Origin: Chloroflexota bacterium
GTDB lineage: Bacteria; Chloroflexota; Dehalococcoidia; UBA2979
Length of the DNA stretch: 7,491 nt
Direction of reading: 5' to 3'
Assembly (NCBI GenBank): GCA_947446155.1
Contig: CANFFZ010000103.1
Span: 1-7,491, forward strand
The first letter of the stretch is position 1. Each line of letters opens with the position of its first letter. Under the pieces are notes generated by a model, which worked only from the letters and a program-made list of their open reading frames with translations, was not told where the DNA came from and searched no databases. Shown here in pieces: positions 6,369-7,491 of the stretch. The position numbers and the translations under genes are program-made.

Positions 6369-6386
6369 CTCGGACACCCGTCCGAG
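6369..6386 (+). other. Perfect hairpin between ilvN and ilvC
   Basis: CTCGGAC (6369-6375) and GTCCGAG (6380-6386) form a perfect 7-bp stem with an ACCC loop in the 61-bp ilvN-ilvC gap. No T-run follows, so it is unlikely to terminate. It could be an RNA processing or stability element that lets ilvC accumulate differently from ilvBN. The ilvC ribosome site (GGGGGGA, 6407-6413) lies downstream and is not part of the stem. Confidence 0.45.
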
Positions 6387-6420
6387 GATGATCCGACACA
6401 TGACCTGGGGGGACTGAACC

Positions 6421-7422
6421 GTGGCCAAGATTTTCTACGACTCCGACACCGACCTTTCCTTGTTGAAGGGGAAGAAGGTGGGGGTCATCGGGTTCGGTTC
6501 GCAGGGCCATGCCCACGCGCTGAACCTGCACGACTCGGGTGTCGAGGTCGCGGTGGGCCTCTACCCGGGGTCGAAGTCGTGGAGCGCGGTGCAGGCGGCC
6601 GGGCTGAAGGTCGGCACGGTGGACGATGTGTCGCGCGACAGCGACATCATCATGATCCTCGTGCCTGACCAGGTGCAGAAGCAGGTCTACGACGACCACA
6701 TCGCGCCGTACCTGACACCGGGCAAGACGCTGATGTTCGCGCACGGGTTCAACATTCATTTCGGCCGCATCCAGGCGCCCGAGGGCGTGGACGTGTCAAT
6801 GATCGCGCCGAAGGGCCCGGGCCACCTCGTGCGGCGCGTGTACGTCGAGGGCGGCGGCGTCCCGGGACTGGTGGCGATCCACCAGGACGCGAGCGAGACG
6901 GCGCTGCAGACGGCACTGGCGTACGGCAAGGGCATCGGCGCGGCGCGCTCCGGCATCCTGATGACGACGTTCCTCGAAGAGACGGAGACGGACCTCTTCG
7001 GTGAGCAGGCGATCCTCTGCGGCGGCCTGACGCAGATGATTCTCAACGCCTTCGAGACGCTGATCGAGGCCGGCTACCAGCCGGAATCCGCGTACTTCGA
7101 GACGTTCCACGAGGTGAAGCTGATCGTGGACCTCATGTACGAGGGCGGGATGGCGAAGATGCGCGACTCGATCTCCGACACGGCCGAGTACGGCGACTAC
7201 ACCCGAGGCCCTCGCGTCTCGCCGCCGTCACAGAAGGCGGAGATGAAGAAGATCCTCGATGAGATCCAGAGCGGCCAGTTCGCCCGCGAGTGGATCCTGG
7301 AAAACCAGGCTGGCCAGCCGCACTTCCGCGCCCTGCGCCGTCGAGGCGCGGAGCACATGATCGAGCAGGTCGGTGGCGAAGTCCGGCAGATGATGGGCTG
7401 GCTGAACCCCGGGAAGAAGTAG
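6421..7422 (+). CDS. ilvC: Ketol-acid reductoisomerase (class I)
   Basis: A 333-residue enzyme that isomerises and reduces 2-acetolactate or 2-aceto-2-hydroxybutyrate to the 2,3-dihydroxy acids, with Mg2+ and NAD(P)H. It is the second enzymatic step of Val/Leu/Ile synthesis and directly uses the product of IlvBN. GTG 6421 is preceded by GGGGGGA (6407-6413), and the family start [19 protein letters not shown] follows. The Rossmann fold carries GFGSQGHA (24-31). Catalytic and metal residues are all present: His108 (AHGFNIHFG), Asp191 and Glu195 (TDLFGEQ), Glu227 and Glu231 (FETFHE), and Ser252 (SISDTAEYG). The length and single C-terminal helical domain identify the short class I form. The cofactor loop reads GLYPGSKSW (46-54), with Tyr48 where Arg is common, while Ser51 and Ser53, phosphate-contact positions of NADPH enzymes, are kept. 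It is last of the three ilv genes seen; the operon may continue beyond the window. Confidence 0.97.
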   Translation: MAKIFYDSDTDLSLLKGKKVGVIGFGSQGHAHALNLHDSGVEVAVGLYPGSKSWSAVQAAGLKVGTVDDVSRDSDIIMILVPDQVQKQVYDDHIAPYLTPGKTLMFAHGFNIHFGRIQAPEGVDVSMIAPKGPGHLVRRVYVEGGGVPGLVAIHQDASETALQTALAYGKGIGAARSGILMTTFLEETETDLFGEQAILCGGLTQMILNAFETLIEAGYQPESAYFETFHEVKLIVDLMYEGGMAKMRDSISDTAEYGDYTRGPRVSPPSQKAEMKKILDEIQSGQFAREWILENQAGQPHFRALRRRGAEHMIEQVGGEVRQMMGWLNPGKK

Positions 7423-7466
7423 CCCCGCGATGACCGCGCGCTCGCACGCAGCCACCTCGATGCCGT

Positions 7467-7483
7467 CCGTACGATCCGTACGA
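7467..7483. repeat. Two tandem CCGTACGA units near the window end
   Basis: CCGTACGA occurs at 7467-7474 and 7476-7483 with one base between. Each contains the palindrome CGTACG, so the pair could also form a 6-bp hairpin with a 3-nt loop. It lies 45 bp after the ilvC stop. It may belong to the start of a following gene or be a small regulatory site; too little sequence is left to say. Confidence 0.35.
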
Positions 7484-7491
7484 ACGGTCGA

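Noticed and set aside
7430..7491. Start of a further gene at ATG 7430
   Set aside because: Only about 20 codons are visible, there is no clear ribosome site, and the residues (MTARSHAATSMPSVRSVRTV) identify no family; not enough for a feature.

Overview
The window is a high-GC bacterial chromosome segment. It uses GTG as well as ATG starts, has short intergenic gaps and shows no tRNA, rRNA, insertion sequence, phage gene or CRISPR array. The mixture of a geranylgeranyl-reductase-like flavoprotein, a DUF421 protein, a DUF3179 lipoprotein and a NIPSNAP protein beside an ilvB-ilvN-ilvC operon would suit a Chloroflexota (Dehalococcoidia-like) or actinobacterial genome. That placement is inference only, because no phylogenetic marker is present.

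Left part (1-3665) is a loose group of unrelated genes. It starts with the 3' end of a FAD-dependent geranylgeranyl-reductase-family oxidoreductase (2-631), followed by a small DUF421/YetF-type membrane protein (718-1233). A PPOX-fold flavin-binding protein lies on the minus strand (1244-1747), convergent with DUF421. Next, divergent from it, is a DUF3179 lipoprotein gene (about 1820-3272). It has a single-base reading-frame break near 3101-3114 and no conventional start codon in front of its signal peptide. A small NIPSNAP protein (3339-3665) closes this part.

Right part (about 3800-7422) is a branched-chain amino acid operon. Before ilvB lies a 27-codon leader ORF (3838-3921) with seven consecutive Leu/Val codons. 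Its stop codon runs directly into a strong hairpin (3921-3948), which is followed by an intrinsic terminator (3953-3976). This has the architecture of a ribosome-mediated transcription attenuator. Downstream are ilvB (acetolactate synthase catalytic subunit), ilvN (its ACT regulatory subunit) and ilvC (ketol-acid reductoisomerase), all on the plus strand with gaps of 45 and 61 bp. Together they make acetolactate or acetohydroxybutyrate and convert it to the dihydroxy acids that lead to Val, Leu and Ile. Supply is probably sensed twice: by leader translation (charged Leu/Val tRNA) and by valine binding to IlvN.

I found no undescribed multi-gene system. The most interesting element is the attenuator, whose leader peptide lacks a Shine-Dalgarno and may be translated from a leaderless or nearly leaderless transcript. 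The DUF3179 frame break is the main anomaly.
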